From: Accumulibacter sp.
GTDB lineage: Bacteria > Pseudomonadota > Gammaproteobacteria > Burkholderiales > Rhodocyclaceae
Reading direction: 5' to 3'
Assembly (NCBI GenBank): GCA_031257115.1
Contig: JAIRPF010000199.1
Location: 1-41,371, forward strand
Length of the DNA stretch: 41,371 nucleotides
Shown here in pieces: positions 15,715 through 25,090 of this stretch. Within the stretch, counting starts at the first letter, position 1. Each line of letters begins with the position of its first letter. The position numbers and the translations under genes are program-made. The notes under the pieces are model-generated. The model searched no databases, was not told the DNA's origin, and was given only the letters and a program-made list of their open reading frames with translations.

Positions 15715-17703
15715 TCATTTGAAGTCGTAACGCAGTCCTACGTAGAAACTCCGTCCGGCGCCGGGATAGCCCCAATACATTTCGTTCTTGCGGTCAAAGA
15801 GGTTGATGACTTCCGTGCGTAAAGTCAGCAAGCCGTAGTTGTCGCTGAAATCCGCCAATTCCTTTTCGAGACTCCAATTCACTACCGTACCCGTTGGACG
15901 GTGAATATACGGGTTTCCCGGCAGGCCATATCCTCTCGTCAGGGTAGTGCCGTAGTAATTGGCGTTAATCCGGCTCTTGATCCTGTGGTCCGGATGCGCA
16001 TAATCGACGCCGTAGCTGACCAGCCATTCCGGCGTATTGAGCAGCGTGTCATCCGGGCGACCGTGATAAATGACGCTTTTATATTGCTCGTAATCCTTGT
16101 TTTTCCGCTTTCCGAGCCAAGTGAAATTGACATAGGGTTTCAGACTGTATCTTTGTTGAAACGCTTTGCCGGCATCCACGCTCAATGAAGCTTCCAGACC
16201 GGCGATGGTCGCGTCCTTGATGTTCTGCCACTGATAGGCGCGAGGCGATCCCATCGGTGATGAGTTTCTCACGATCTTGTCTTTCCAGTCGGAATGGAAC
16301 CAGGTCAGGCTGCTGGCGATGTAGTTCCAGTGGATGTCCGCCCCGAATTCGTAAGTCTTGCTCTCTTCAGGCCGCAGCGAGGTGTTGGAAATGTCATACG
16401 GAGCGCTGCCGCCGATCTGCCGGGGCGACGGCATCTTGAAACCTTCGGCATAATTGGCGCGAAGCTTCAGCCAGTCTGCCGGCAGGTAAGCGACCCCGAG
16501 CGAGCCGCCCGTATGGTTCTTCGTATTGCTCGAGGCTTCGTTGCTTTTGTTCGTGTATTGATCGTGTCGCAGACCCGCGGAAAAAATCAGCTTTTCATCC
16601 AGAAAGCGCAGCTTGCCTGTCGCATAAAGCCCCTTGTCTTCCATCGTGCTTTTGTAGCTCTGGTTATTCTGCGAATTTTTGTATTCCAGATAATCGACAC
16701 CCGCGGAAATTGACGCCATCAGGCCGTTGTAGCCGCCCTGCGCGTTGAACGCCGTGGTTTCGAGCGTAGCCGTATAGCCGGAGGCGCTGGTGTTGGTGAG
16801 TTCCTTGTTGCGCCCGTTGGAATAGTTGGCCGACCAGTCGAAACGTTTGTCCTCCGTGCTGCCCGTATAGGAAAGCGCGGTGTTGGTATTGCGCCGGCTT
16901 GGATCGTTGTACGCCTTGGTCGGCGTGTTCGGCCGGACACCGTTCGACGAAGACAATTCGTAATCGCTGTCGGCATAGTTGTAATTGATCCCGACGCGGT
17001 GGTATTTGTTGAAGTTGTAGCCGAGGTCGAGGTTCGCCGCCGTGTTGTGTTTGATCGACGAATTGTACCAGCGTCCGAATTCCTTGGTCGTTACGTCGCC
17101 GCGCTTGGTATTCATCGCGCTCAACGCGAAATCGAAACCATTCGCCGAGTCACCAAGGGCGAGCTTTTCACGTTTCAAGCCGTCGCTACCCAGCCCGAGT
17201 TCAAGCGACGCGAACGGTGCCGCTCCACGCTTGGTGATGATATTGACGATGCCGCCCATCGCCGACGAGCCGTATTGCACAGCCGCCGGCCCGCGGATGA
17301 TTTCGATCCGTTCGATATTCGCCAGTCCCGCGAGCGCGAGGTTGGAAAGGCCCATGCGGCGGCCGTTCAGCAGTATCAGCGTCTGGTTTTCATCTTCGTG
17401 AACCATCGTCGTGGTGCCGTAACCGCGAATCGTGAGGTTGCTCGAATTGCCGGTCGTGATTATCTGAAAACCCTGCTGAACCAAAAGATCGGCAACTGTC
17501 GTCCCGGTCGATGCCTTGATATCTTCCTCGCCAAGGACAGTGATATTGCTGGAAATTTCGCGTCTGGTTTCCTGAGTGCGGTTGGCCGTCACCACGACTT
17601 CATTGAGCGTATTTGCATCCTGCGCCCAGAGCGCTTGCGGTCCTCCGAGTGCCAGAAAAGTCAGCGCCAGCGTTTTTCGTACCTTCCCTTTGCCTTGTTT
17701 CAT
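15715..17703 (-). CDS. BtuB-like TonB-dependent receptor (copy A)
   Basis: A 662-residue outer-membrane receptor. It has a signal peptide (about 1-27, ending ALWA-Q), a TonB box LNEVVVTA at about 33-40, a plug domain with the typical IERIEIIRGPAAVQYGSSA segment, and a 22-strand-type barrel ending in VGLRYDFK with a terminal-region aromatic. AAGGA lies 7 bases before the ATG. It is closely related along its length to the receptor at 22932-24989; both end in NEMYWGYPGAGRSFY, so they are a duplicated pair. The B12 setting and BtuB-like architecture suggest corrinoid uptake, but ligand residues cannot be read from sequence alone. It is inserted directly after the truncated receptor remnant at 17736-18044. 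Confidence 0.9.
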   Translation of the reverse strand: MKQGKGKVRKTLALTFLALGGPQALWAQDANTLNEVVVTANRTQETRREISSNITVLGEEDIKASTGTTVADLLVQQGFQIITTGNSSNLTIRGYGTTTMVHEDENQTLILLNGRRMGLSNLALAGLANIERIEIIRGPAAVQYGSSAMGGIVNIITKRGAAPFASLELGLGSDGLKREKLALGDSANGFDFALSAMNTKRGDVTTKEFGRWYNSSIKHNTAANLDLGYNFNKYHRVGINYNYADSDYELSSSNGVRPNTPTKAYNDPSRRNTNTALSYTGSTEDKRFDWSANYSNGRNKELTNTSASGYTATLETTAFNAQGGYNGLMASISAGVDYLEYKNSQNNQSYKSTMEDKGLYATGKLRFLDEKLIFSAGLRHDQYTNKSNEASSNTKNHTGGSLGVAYLPADWLKLRANYAEGFKMPSPRQIGGSAPYDISNTSLRPEESKTYEFGADIHWNYIASSLTWFHSDWKDKIVRNSSPMGSPRAYQWQNIKDATIAGLEASLSVDAGKAFQQRYSLKPYVNFTWLGKRKNKDYEQYKSVIYHGRPDDTLLNTPEWLVSYGVDYAHPDHRIKSRINANYYGTTLTRGYGLPGNPYIHRPTGTVVNWSLEKELADFSDNYGLLTLRTEVINLFDRKNEMYWGYPGAGRSFYVGLRYDFK

Positions 17704-17735
17704 GTTGCATTCCTTCTTTTACGTAGTTGAAATAA

Positions 17736-18044
17736 TCCAGCTCGCCGGACGGCATGCGCGAAACGATCAGCATGGCGTACCGCGAGTTCGACGCCGGGCA
17801 GCTTGCCGAGCACCTCGCCGACCGTCAGCCCGCCGGTCGCCTCGATGGCCTGGCGATCGAGAACGGTTTTCCGCGTCACCGCCGCGCGTCGTTCCTCGAA
17901 CGGCGACGCCTGCCCGCTGACGACGATTTCGGAGAGCCTATGTTCGGCTTCCGCGGCAAGACCGGCCAGCGGCGCGAACGCGCAGGCCAAGGCGAGTGCC
18001 CGGCACGGCGCGCCCCGGAAATCAAAATTTGACATCGCGTTCAT
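17736..18044 (-). pseudogene. 5' remnant of a TonB-dependent receptor gene
   Basis: The first 85 or so codons encode a signal peptide and plug start strongly similar to the receptor at 13392-15521 (shared DRQAIEATGGLTVGEVL, then KLPGV). After KLPGV the frame shifts: the DNA then matches the other gene 101 bp further along, where SRYAMLIVSRMPSGEL is encoded in another frame. In the intact paralogue the two points are marked by the direct repeat TCGACGCC (15173-15180 and 15274-15281), so a 101-bp deletion between short repeats explains the break. Homology ends at about 17736, just before the ribosome-binding site of the next gene, so the 3' remainder is also lost. No clear Shine-Dalgarno precedes it. 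Confidence 0.85.
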
Positions 18045-18060
18045 CGATTCTAGGAGGCGA

Positions 18061-20298
18061 TCAGAACGCGGCGCGAATTTCCAGGGAGACGTTTCTTCCG
18101 GGCATCAGGTAATACTCGTAATACTTTTTGTCGAACAGGTTATTGATTGCCAGGGTCGCCTTGAAGTTCTTGTCGATCCGGTAGCCGACGCGCAGATTGG
18201 AAAGCCAGTATTTGGCCGAACCGCCATAAACATTTTCCACGCGGTCGGAGTTGTCTTCTTGGCCGTAACGCTTGCCGACATATGTTGTCATCAGGTTGGC
18301 GGACCAATCCCGCCATCGGGCGTCCAAACCGATACTGGCCATGTTTTTCGGCACATAACGCACGAATTTGCCTTTGAGCGAGGCTCCCGTATCGTCCTTC
18401 GTGATTTTCGCGTCGGTCCAGGTATAGCTCGCCGAGGCGCGCAACCACGATGCAAGCGGCATTTCGCCGGAAAGTTCGATGCCTTTTGTCAGCGATTCGC
18501 CCGCGTTGGTCATTCTGGAAAGCTCCGTGATCGGAACACCGCCCAGGTAATCGTAGCTGCCGTCCGAGGGGAAAACCTTGCGATAAAGCATGTCTTTCAG
18601 TTTCGTCCGGTAAACGGCCGCCTTGACGAAGCCGTTTCCGGGTAGCGCTTTTTCGACGCCAAAATCGATCGCCGTCGCTGTTTCCGGCTTGACGCCCGGG
18701 TCGGGAACGAGTATGCGGGCGCCGGAAGTGCCGTTTTTATCGGTGCTCCTGCTCAATGCGTACATATCGTTATTGGTCGGCGCGCGGAAGGCTTTCCCGA
18801 CCGAGGCGCGGAAACTCAAGGTGTCGTTCCAGCGGTAAACGACGGCGAGCTTCGGTGAAAACGCCGATTTCGACGCTTTCGACTTCAGCGTGCCCACGGA
18901 ATTCCAGACCGTACCATCGCTTGTCCATTTGTCATAGCGTCCACCGGCGTAAAGCGTCAGCGCGTCCGTCACGAAAATCTGGTCCTGGATGAAGAAGGCG
19001 TTGATCCGGCTATCGGCGTCGGTGGTATCCCGCAATCCGGTATGGTGGCCTTCGGGATGCCGCCAGTTGCTGACGTTGTAGCTTTTGCGATCCAGTTCAT
19101 TGCGCGCCGAGGAGAGGCCAAGGATCAGGTATTGCTTCTGGCCGATGGCGGAACCAAGCTGGATCGAACCTTCGAGATTATTCGACGGCGTACCGGTTTG
19201 ATAGCCCAGGCCGCCGTTGAACGTCGCGCCCGACAGGGACGTGACGTAGTAATAATCCTGTTTGGCATAACTGATGTTGGCGTTCAGGTCGAAATTCTGG
19301 CCCAGCTTGCCGTCGTACCCGGCAAAATAGCGGTATTCCTCGTTATACGTCGGGGCGCTGGTGTTCCACAGCGTCGTTCCCGTGACCGCGGGGCCGCTGA
19401 TGTATTGGTGATAATTCCGGTAGCCTTGCTTGGCTTCAAAATAACCAAAACCGGCGTAGAACCGCGATTTCCGGTCGAGTTCGTAAAAAATCCTGGCGTT
19501 GACGCGGGAAATACGCGAAGGAATCGCGCCGCTGTCGCCAATCAGATACGTGGGATCCCCTTTGGTATTGGTCGACACATCCTTGGGGTCACGCGACGCA
19601 TAGGACTTTGTGGCGCTCCATACCTGATTCTGCTTCCTGGAACCCTCCCTTTCCTCGTAGCCCGCGCTGAACGACAGGGCCAGTCCATTCTCCCAGCGGT
19701 TGCGGTAGCTGGCGGAATAGCCATCGCGTTTGACCTCGTCGAAGCCGTGAATGTATTTGGCGTTGATTTCCTGCTTCGTCGGAACCTTGGTGATGACATT
19801 GACGACGCCGCCGATCGCGTCGCTGCCGTAAAGCGCCGAAGAGACGCCTGGGACGACCTCGATGCGCTCGATGTCGTCCATCTCGATGCCGACAAGACTG
19901 CGGTTCTGCCCGGAGTTGCCGTCGGCGAGGCTGACGCCGTCGAGCATGATTTTCACGCGGCTCAGGTTCTGGCCGCGCAGCGAATGCGTCGAACCCGTGA
20001 TGGCGCGATCCGCGATACCCGTCGGGCCGCGCCAATAGAAGCCTGGCACCCTGGCCGTCAAGGCGTCGGTCGGGCGCGCCGCGCCGGTTTCTTCGAGCTT
20101 TTCGGCGCTCACGACGGAAACGCTCGCGGGCGCTTCGAGCGAATGTTGTTCGATGCGCGAAGCGGTCACGACGACTTCACCGAGACTTTCGTCGGCGCGC
20201 GCGGGTTCTTGCGCCGACGCCTGCCACGTTCCCGTCAGGGCGGCCATGCCAAGCGCCCCGATCAGTTTCTTCCGTTTTTTCTCTTGCCGCATTTTCAT
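18061..20298 (-). CDS. TonB-dependent outer-membrane receptor
   Basis: A 745-residue receptor with a Lys/Arg-rich signal peptide (about 1-29, ending ASA-Q), a TonB box (SLGEVVVTASR, about 38-48), a plug domain with IERIEVVPGVSSALYGSDA and VVNVITK, and a barrel ending NVSLEIRAAF. A strong AGGAG lies five bases before the ATG at 20298. It differs in sequence from the two BtuB-like copies and the operon receptor, so it may take a different ligand; siderophore, haem and corrinoid remain possible. Only 91 bp separate it from the CbiZ-nitrilase gene upstream, and part of that is repeat DNA, so co-transcription is plausible. Confidence 0.92.
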   Translation of the reverse strand: MKMRQEKKRKKLIGALGMAALTGTWQASAQEPARADESLGEVVVTASRIEQHSLEAPASVSVVSAEKLEETGAARPTDALTARVPGFYWRGPTGIADRAITGSTHSLRGQNLSRVKIMLDGVSLADGNSGQNRSLVGIEMDDIERIEVVPGVSSALYGSDAIGGVVNVITKVPTKQEINAKYIHGFDEVKRDGYSASYRNRWENGLALSFSAGYEEREGSRKQNQVWSATKSYASRDPKDVSTNTKGDPTYLIGDSGAIPSRISRVNARIFYELDRKSRFYAGFGYFEAKQGYRNYHQYISGPAVTGTTLWNTSAPTYNEEYRYFAGYDGKLGQNFDLNANISYAKQDYYYVTSLSGATFNGGLGYQTGTPSNNLEGSIQLGSAIGQKQYLILGLSSARNELDRKSYNVSNWRHPEGHHTGLRDTTDADSRINAFFIQDQIFVTDALTLYAGGRYDKWTSDGTVWNSVGTLKSKASKSAFSPKLAVVYRWNDTLSFRASVGKAFRAPTNNDMYALSRSTDKNGTSGARILVPDPGVKPETATAIDFGVEKALPGNGFVKAAVYRTKLKDMLYRKVFPSDGSYDYLGGVPITELSRMTNAGESLTKGIELSGEMPLASWLRASASYTWTDAKITKDDTGASLKGKFVRYVPKNMASIGLDARWRDWSANLMTTYVGKRYGQEDNSDRVENVYGGSAKYWLSNLRVGYRIDKNFKATLAINNLFDKKYYEYYLMPGRNVSLEIRAAF

Positions 20299-20310
20299 GG
20301 TTCTCCTCCA

Positions 20311-20366
20311 AAGAGTTTTTGATCAAACACCCGTGAATTCCCGTCATTCCCGCGAACACGGAATGA
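20311..20366. repeat. Degenerate composite-repeat end
   Basis: GTTTTTGATCAAACACCCGT is followed by a degenerate dRS3-like palindrome (20346-20364, one base short). It has the same inverted orientation as the copies near 6597 and 22125 and fills most of the gap between two B12-locus genes. Confidence 0.6.
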
Positions 20367-20389
20367 CGTGGAAAATTGGATTGTCATCA

Positions 20390-22087
20390 TTACGGCGACA
20401 CTTCGGAAAACCCTTGCCCGCCGTCCCAATCGACATAAAACACCCGCGTTTGCGATGAAGTAAACGTAAACAGCCGCCGCCCATTCACCGAAACGGCGCT
20501 TTGTCCTTGCGTGAAATCGAGTTCCGGTTCGACGCCGGTGCGGTTGTTCGCCACCAGCGGCAAGCCGGTTTCGCGCGAGCGGTCTTCCCACGCGCTTTTC
20601 GGCCCCATGTCGCCGACCGGCGGCCAGTTGGCCGGCGAGAGCAGGATCGCGGCCCCGTTTTCGCGCAAAAGCGCGGCATATTCCGGCCCGTGGGCGTCGG
20701 AACAGATCAGCAGGCCGACGGGAACGCCGTCGACCACGAAAGGCTCGTTTTCCTTGCCGGGCTTCGCCCACGCCTCGGCGGAGCCATGCACGAACCGTTT
20801 GCGGTACGCGCCGGCAATGACGCCCTGGCGATCGATGGCCGCCACGCTGTTGTGCAGTTCGCCGGTTTTCGCGTCGCGCTCGGCGAAGCCGATGAACAGC
20901 GCAATGCCGTTGTCGTGGGCAATCGCCGCCATGCCGCGCATCCAGGCGCCGGGAAAAGGCTCGATCCAGTTCGTGCCGATGCGCCGATTGAAGTTGTAGC
21001 CGGTCTCGGCGAGTTCCGGCGTCACCACCCAATCGGCCCCGTGCGCCCACGCCTCGGCAATGCCCGCCTCGATGCGCGCGCGATTGCCGGCCACGTCGTC
21101 CGGCGCGCTGTCCATGTGCAGCAACGCGATGCGCAGGGCATTTTCCGGCTTGCCGGCGGCGCTACGCTTGCCCGTAAACTTTTTCGCGCCGGGCAGGAAG
21201 AATCCATTCTGTTTGCCCAGCGCCTCGATGACGGCTTCATGCGCGGCCGCGCCGATCAGCCCGCCGACGCGGCTGTGTCCGCCGGCGTAAGTCACGTTCG
21301 GGCCGCTCGTTCCGGAAACGACAGTGACGCTGTCGGTGCCGGTGCCGGTCGCCTGGGCGGCGGGGGTATAGGTGCTCGGCACCCGCAAATCCTGCAAGGC
21401 CGCGGTCTTGGCTTCGGTGACGGCGACGATGGCGCGCGCCATCGCGCCGTCGGTCAGCCGCGCGTTGGTCAGCAGCATGATGTTGATCGTCCCGTGAGTG
21501 TCGTTTTCGCCTTCGGTGTGCTCGCCCATGTCGACGCCGGCGCGCTGGGCGTTGGAACGCGCTCCGGCGGTCGCCAGAATGGTGACTGTCAGCGGGCCGT
21601 GGGTCTTCGTCACCACGGCCAGGTTGTCGAGATCGGCCGCCGTCGCCATCTGGACGACGCTCGCCGGTTCGACGCCGGTGCGCGCCGCCATCCGTTCGCG
21701 GATGAATTCGACATAGGCCTGGCCGCCGCGCCTCCCCTTGTGCGTAAAGTTGGGCGTCACGCGCTCAAAAAGCCACGGGTGCCCCGAATGATTGATGGCG
21801 GCCCTGGCTTCCGTCAGGCCATCGTAGGTCGACAATGCGCGGCGCTTTTGCGGGAAGGTGACGAGCAGGGTTTTTTCCCAAAGCCCCTCGCGCTCGCCGC
21901 GCAGAATAGTTGCCGTGGCTTCGAGTTCGGGCGGCACGGCGAGATACTCCTCCGCCGGCGGCGCGGCGAGGACAGCGGAGGCAACGAACAGGAACGCCGT
22001 TGCCAGGCATTCCGTCATCATGCGCTTCGCCGTGCCGCGCGACCGATTGGAAATCGATGGACCTTCGTGTGTTTGTGAAAAATTCAT
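20390..22087 (-). CDS. Exported CbiZ (adenosylcobinamide amidohydrolase)-nitrilase fusion
   Basis: A 565-residue two-domain protein. Residues about 22-41 form a signal peptide (ECLATAFLFVASAVLA then APP), predicting export. Residues about 55-290 match CbiZ: NHSGHPWLFER-like start, ATAGARSNAQRAG, HGTINIMLLTNARL, VTEAKTAALQDL, QATGTGTDSVTV and YAGGHSRVGGLIG. CbiZ cleaves the aminopropanol side arm from adenosylcobinamide to give adenosylcobyric acid. Residues about 318-565 are a carbon-nitrogen hydrolase with a full Glu-Lys-Cys set: E358 (TPELAETGYN), K430 (YRKRF), C462 (LLICSDAHG). The ATG at 22087 has GGAG nine bases upstream; the frame extends further only through repeat DNA. Known CbiZ proteins act in the cytoplasm, so export and fusion are unusual. 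The hydrolase substrate is unknown; a corrinoid amide or the released arm is inference. Confidence 0.88.
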   Translation of the reverse strand: MNFSQTHEGPSISNRSRGTAKRMMTECLATAFLFVASAVLAAPPAEEYLAVPPELEATATILRGEREGLWEKTLLVTFPQKRRALSTYDGLTEARAAINHSGHPWLFERVTPNFTHKGRRGGQAYVEFIRERMAARTGVEPASVVQMATAADLDNLAVVTKTHGPLTVTILATAGARSNAQRAGVDMGEHTEGENDTHGTINIMLLTNARLTDGAMARAIVAVTEAKTAALQDLRVPSTYTPAAQATGTGTDSVTVVSGTSGPNVTYAGGHSRVGGLIGAAAHEAVIEALGKQNGFFLPGAKKFTGKRSAAGKPENALRIALLHMDSAPDDVAGNRARIEAGIAEAWAHGADWVVTPELAETGYNFNRRIGTNWIEPFPGAWMRGMAAIAHDNGIALFIGFAERDAKTGELHNSVAAIDRQGVIAGAYRKRFVHGSAEAWAKPGKENEPFVVDGVPVGLLICSDAHGPEYAALLRENGAAILLSPANWPPVGDMGPKSAWEDRSRETGLPLVANNRTGVEPELDFTQGQSAVSVNGRRLFTFTSSQTRVFYVDWDGGQGFSEVSP

Positions 22088-22931
22088 CGTCATTGACTCC
22101 GATTGAAAACCTGGTTCCTGGAACATTTTTGAATCAAGCGCCTGCAAACTTCCGTCATTCGCCCATGAATCTCCGTCATCCGCCTATAAACTCCCGCCAT
22201 TCGCCTATAAACCCCCGTCATTCTCGCGAAAGCGGGAATCCAGTTTGTTACCTCCAGTCCGAAGGACTGCGAATTCAAAAAATGCGCCGCTTCGCGCCGG
22301 AGTGTACGCGCTGGATTCCCGCGTTCGCGGGAATGACGGGGAAATGGAATGGTCATCGCTTGATTCGAAAACGCCCTGACCACAGAGGAAACCTTTTCAG
22401 CCACGGGAGCCACGGAGGGGTACTGAGGAAATCCTGTGAAAAATCCTTGTTTTTCTTCGTATCTATCGTGGTTAAAAAGGCTTCCACCGCGCACGCCACA
22501 GGTGGAGCATTTTTCAATCAACCGCCCGTGAATTCCCGATCGCCCATGAATTTCCGTCATTCCCGCGAACGCGGGAATCCAGTTCATTCCTTCCAGTCCG
22601 AAGGACTGCGAATTCAAAAAATGCGCCGCTTCGCGCCGGAGTGTACGCGCTGGATTCCCGCGTTCGCGGGAATGACGATGAAATGGAATGGTCATTTGAT
22701 TCAAAGATGCTTCAGTTGCTGGATCGATCCCGATTGGAACCGCATCGGGCGCGGACCGCCCGATTCCTGAATCGACGCCACCGTTCCCGTTTCACTTCTC
22801 TTGAAAAGGGAATGGGGCCGGAACCGGAACGGGGTGGAGAACGCGCGGGACGATCGTCATTTCCACCAAGGGGAAGGGAGGTCATGAAAATTTCCCGGTG
22901 TTCTCCAAAGCGTCAGATGCGGTTTCCCGGC
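22088..22931. repeat. Two composite repeats flanking an inverted ACGGAG-type repeat
   Basis: This 844-bp gap has no supported gene. Two near-identical modules, offset by about 339 bp, lie at about 22215-22340 and 22555-22680. They share GTCCGAAGGACTGCGAATTC and the following 60 bp, and are bounded by dRS3-like palindromes at 22220-22239 (one base off consensus), 22315-22334, 22559-22578 and 22654-22673. Outer GATTCAA boundary motifs lie near 22128, 22362, 22512 and 22690 in inverted pairs. Between the modules, 22378-22478 begins ACCACAG...CACGGAGG and ends CTATCGTGGTTAA, so its ends can pair. Downstream of 22700 nothing recognisable is seen before the receptor stop at 22932. Confidence 0.75.
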
Positions 22932-24989
22932 TTATTTGTAGTCATAGCGCAGGCCGATGTAGAAGCTGCGTCCCGCGCCGGGATAGCCCCAATACATCTC
23001 GTTGGAACTGTCGAAGAGGTTGATGACTTCGGTGCGCAGTGTCAGCGTGCCGGACGGCCCGCCCAGGTCGACGAGTTCCTTTTCGAGACTCCAATTGACG
23101 ACGGTGCCGCCGCCTTTCATGAAATAGCCGGAAGGCCGGGTCGAGCCGTAATTGTTGGTATACCTCTTGCCGGAATGATTGGCGTTGAGCCGGCTCTTGA
23201 TTTTGTAGCCCGGATGCGCGTAGTCGATGCCGAAACTCGCCATCCATTCCGGCGTGTTGGGCAGGACTTTTTTCAGGCTCCCGTCATAAGTGGTGAACCA
23301 CCGGCTCTCGTCCTTGTTCTTGCGGGTTCCCAGCCATGTGAAGCTGGCATAGGGCGCGAGGCTGTAATTCTGCTTGAACGCCTTGCCAACGTCCCATTTG
23401 ATCGAACCTTCCACGCCGGCGAGTTCGGACTTCTTGATGTTCTGGTACTGATAGCACCCGTAGCCTCCGGTGCAGACGCCGCCCGGATAGGACAAGGCAA
23501 TAATCTTCTCTTCCCAGCTGGAATGGAACCAGGTCAGGCCCGCGTCGACGTGATTCCAGTTGAAGTCCGCGCCGAATTCATATGTCTTGTTCTTTTCCGG
23601 CTTGAGGCTGGGGTTGGGCGCGTAATACATTCCCCCGTCTCCGCCGACCTGGCTGGGCGACGGCATCTTGAAACCTTCCGCGTAGTTGGCGCGCAGTTTC
23701 AGCCATTTTATTGGCAGGAAGGCCGCGCCGACCGCCCCGGTCGTCTGGTTTTCCTTGTGGCTGGAATCGCCCTTGTTTTTGTTGGTATACCGGTCATGGC
23801 GCAGACCGGCGGAGAAAATCAGGCGTTCGTCGAGCAGCCGCAGCTTGCCCGTCGCATACGCGCCGGTATCCTCCATCGTCGATTTGGCGGTATAGGCATC
23901 GATGTCATAGGTATAGCGATCCAGACCGGCGGAAACCGAAATCAGCGAACCGTTGTAACCGCCCTGCGCGTTGAAGAAATCGGTATCGACACGGCTTTTG
24001 TTCGAGCTGCGCCTGGCTTGGCCGGGGCTCCAGTAGACCTGGTCGTAATCCCCGAAGGAATACGTCGCCGACCAGTCGTATTTCCGGTCCTCCGTGCTCC
24101 CCGCATAGGTCAGCGCCGTGTTCTTGACTTTCTTGTGATAGTGGTTATACGGATTGTCGCGGTCGTTCACTGGATAACCGGCGCTCCAGGCGCTTGGCGC
24201 ATCGCCGCGAATGCCGCCATTCGTTGACGACAGATCGGACTTGATGTCGCCGTGGTTGTAGCCGATGCCGACGCGGTTGTATTTGTTGAAGCTGTAACCC
24301 AGATCGAGATTCGCCATCGTGTCTTTCACCGACGAGTGATACCAGCGCCCGAAGTCGGCGGTCGTCACGTCGCCGCGCTTGTAATTCGACGCGCCGAGGG
24401 CGAAATCGAAGCCGTTGGCCGCGCCGGACAAGGCGAGTTTTTCACGCGACATATGGTCGCTGCCGAGTCCCGCTTCGATGGAAATGACGGGTTTGCCTTC
24501 CTTTCCCTGTTTGGTGATGATGTTGACGACGCCGCCCAGCGCGGACGAGCCGTACTGTACCGCCGACGGCCCGCGGATGATTTCGATCCGCTCGACGTTT
24601 CCCAGTCCCATGACCGCCAGGTTGGAAGTGCCGGTGCGCCGGCCGTTCAACAGGATCAGCACGGTGTTTTCATACTCCGTGGTCATCGAAAGATTGCCGA
24701 AGCCGCGAATCTGGATGTTGGTCGTATCGCCCGTCGTGACGGCGTTGAACCCCTGTTCGACCATGATGTCGGCCACCGTCGAGGCGGTCGACGCCTTGAT
24801 GTCGCTCTCGGTGATGACGGTGACATTGCTGCTCACTTCGCGCTTCGATTCCTGCGCGCGGCTCGCGGTCACCACCATCGTGTTCAGCGTGGCTTCCTGC
24901 GCCGACGCGTCAAGCGGCGCGGCGAACGCGGCGATCCCCGCGACGGCCGTGGCCATCGCGCCTTGTTTCCCTGCATTGCGTCTTTTCAT
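22932..24989 (-). CDS. BtuB-like TonB-dependent receptor (copy B)
   Basis: A 685-residue outer-membrane receptor with a signal peptide (about 1-30, ending ASA-Q), TonB box LNTMVVTAS at about 35-43, a plug domain containing VERIEIIRGPSAVQYGSSA, and a barrel ending YIGLRYDYK. AGGAG lies about eight bases before the ATG. It is a clear paralogue of the receptor at 15715-17703, matching through most barrel strands, with loop differences such as an extra GGVCTGGYGCYQ segment whose two cysteines could form a surface-loop disulphide. It is the first receptor after the mutase-meaB genes. Its first 19 or so codons and leader are duplicated in the small ORF at 25091-25348. Corrinoid transport is the likeliest role from context. 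Confidence 0.91.
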   Translation of the reverse strand: MKRRNAGKQGAMATAVAGIAAFAAPLDASAQEATLNTMVVTASRAQESKREVSSNVTVITESDIKASTASTVADIMVEQGFNAVTTGDTTNIQIRGFGNLSMTTEYENTVLILLNGRRTGTSNLAVMGLGNVERIEIIRGPSAVQYGSSALGGVVNIITKQGKEGKPVISIEAGLGSDHMSREKLALSGAANGFDFALGASNYKRGDVTTADFGRWYHSSVKDTMANLDLGYSFNKYNRVGIGYNHGDIKSDLSSTNGGIRGDAPSAWSAGYPVNDRDNPYNHYHKKVKNTALTYAGSTEDRKYDWSATYSFGDYDQVYWSPGQARRSSNKSRVDTDFFNAQGGYNGSLISVSAGLDRYTYDIDAYTAKSTMEDTGAYATGKLRLLDERLIFSAGLRHDRYTNKNKGDSSHKENQTTGAVGAAFLPIKWLKLRANYAEGFKMPSPSQVGGDGGMYYAPNPSLKPEKNKTYEFGADFNWNHVDAGLTWFHSSWEEKIIALSYPGGVCTGGYGCYQYQNIKKSELAGVEGSIKWDVGKAFKQNYSLAPYASFTWLGTRKNKDESRWFTTYDGSLKKVLPNTPEWMASFGIDYAHPGYKIKSRLNANHSGKRYTNNYGSTRPSGYFMKGGGTVVNWSLEKELVDLGGPSGTLTLRTEVINLFDSSNEMYWGYPGAGRSFYIGLRYDYK

Positions 24990-25090
24990 TTTGCTGCTCT
25001 CCTTTTTTGATGAAAGTCGTGTTCTTCAAAAAACAAACCGCCGCGCCCCAAGGATCACGGGGTACGAAAACCCTTCCGGTCTCGGCCGCC

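Noticed and set aside
22088-22147. N-terminal extension of the CbiZ-nitrilase protein
   Set aside because: The upstream codons derive from a composite repeat end (GATTCAA motif); the start at 22087 has a good ribosome-binding site and leads into the signal peptide.
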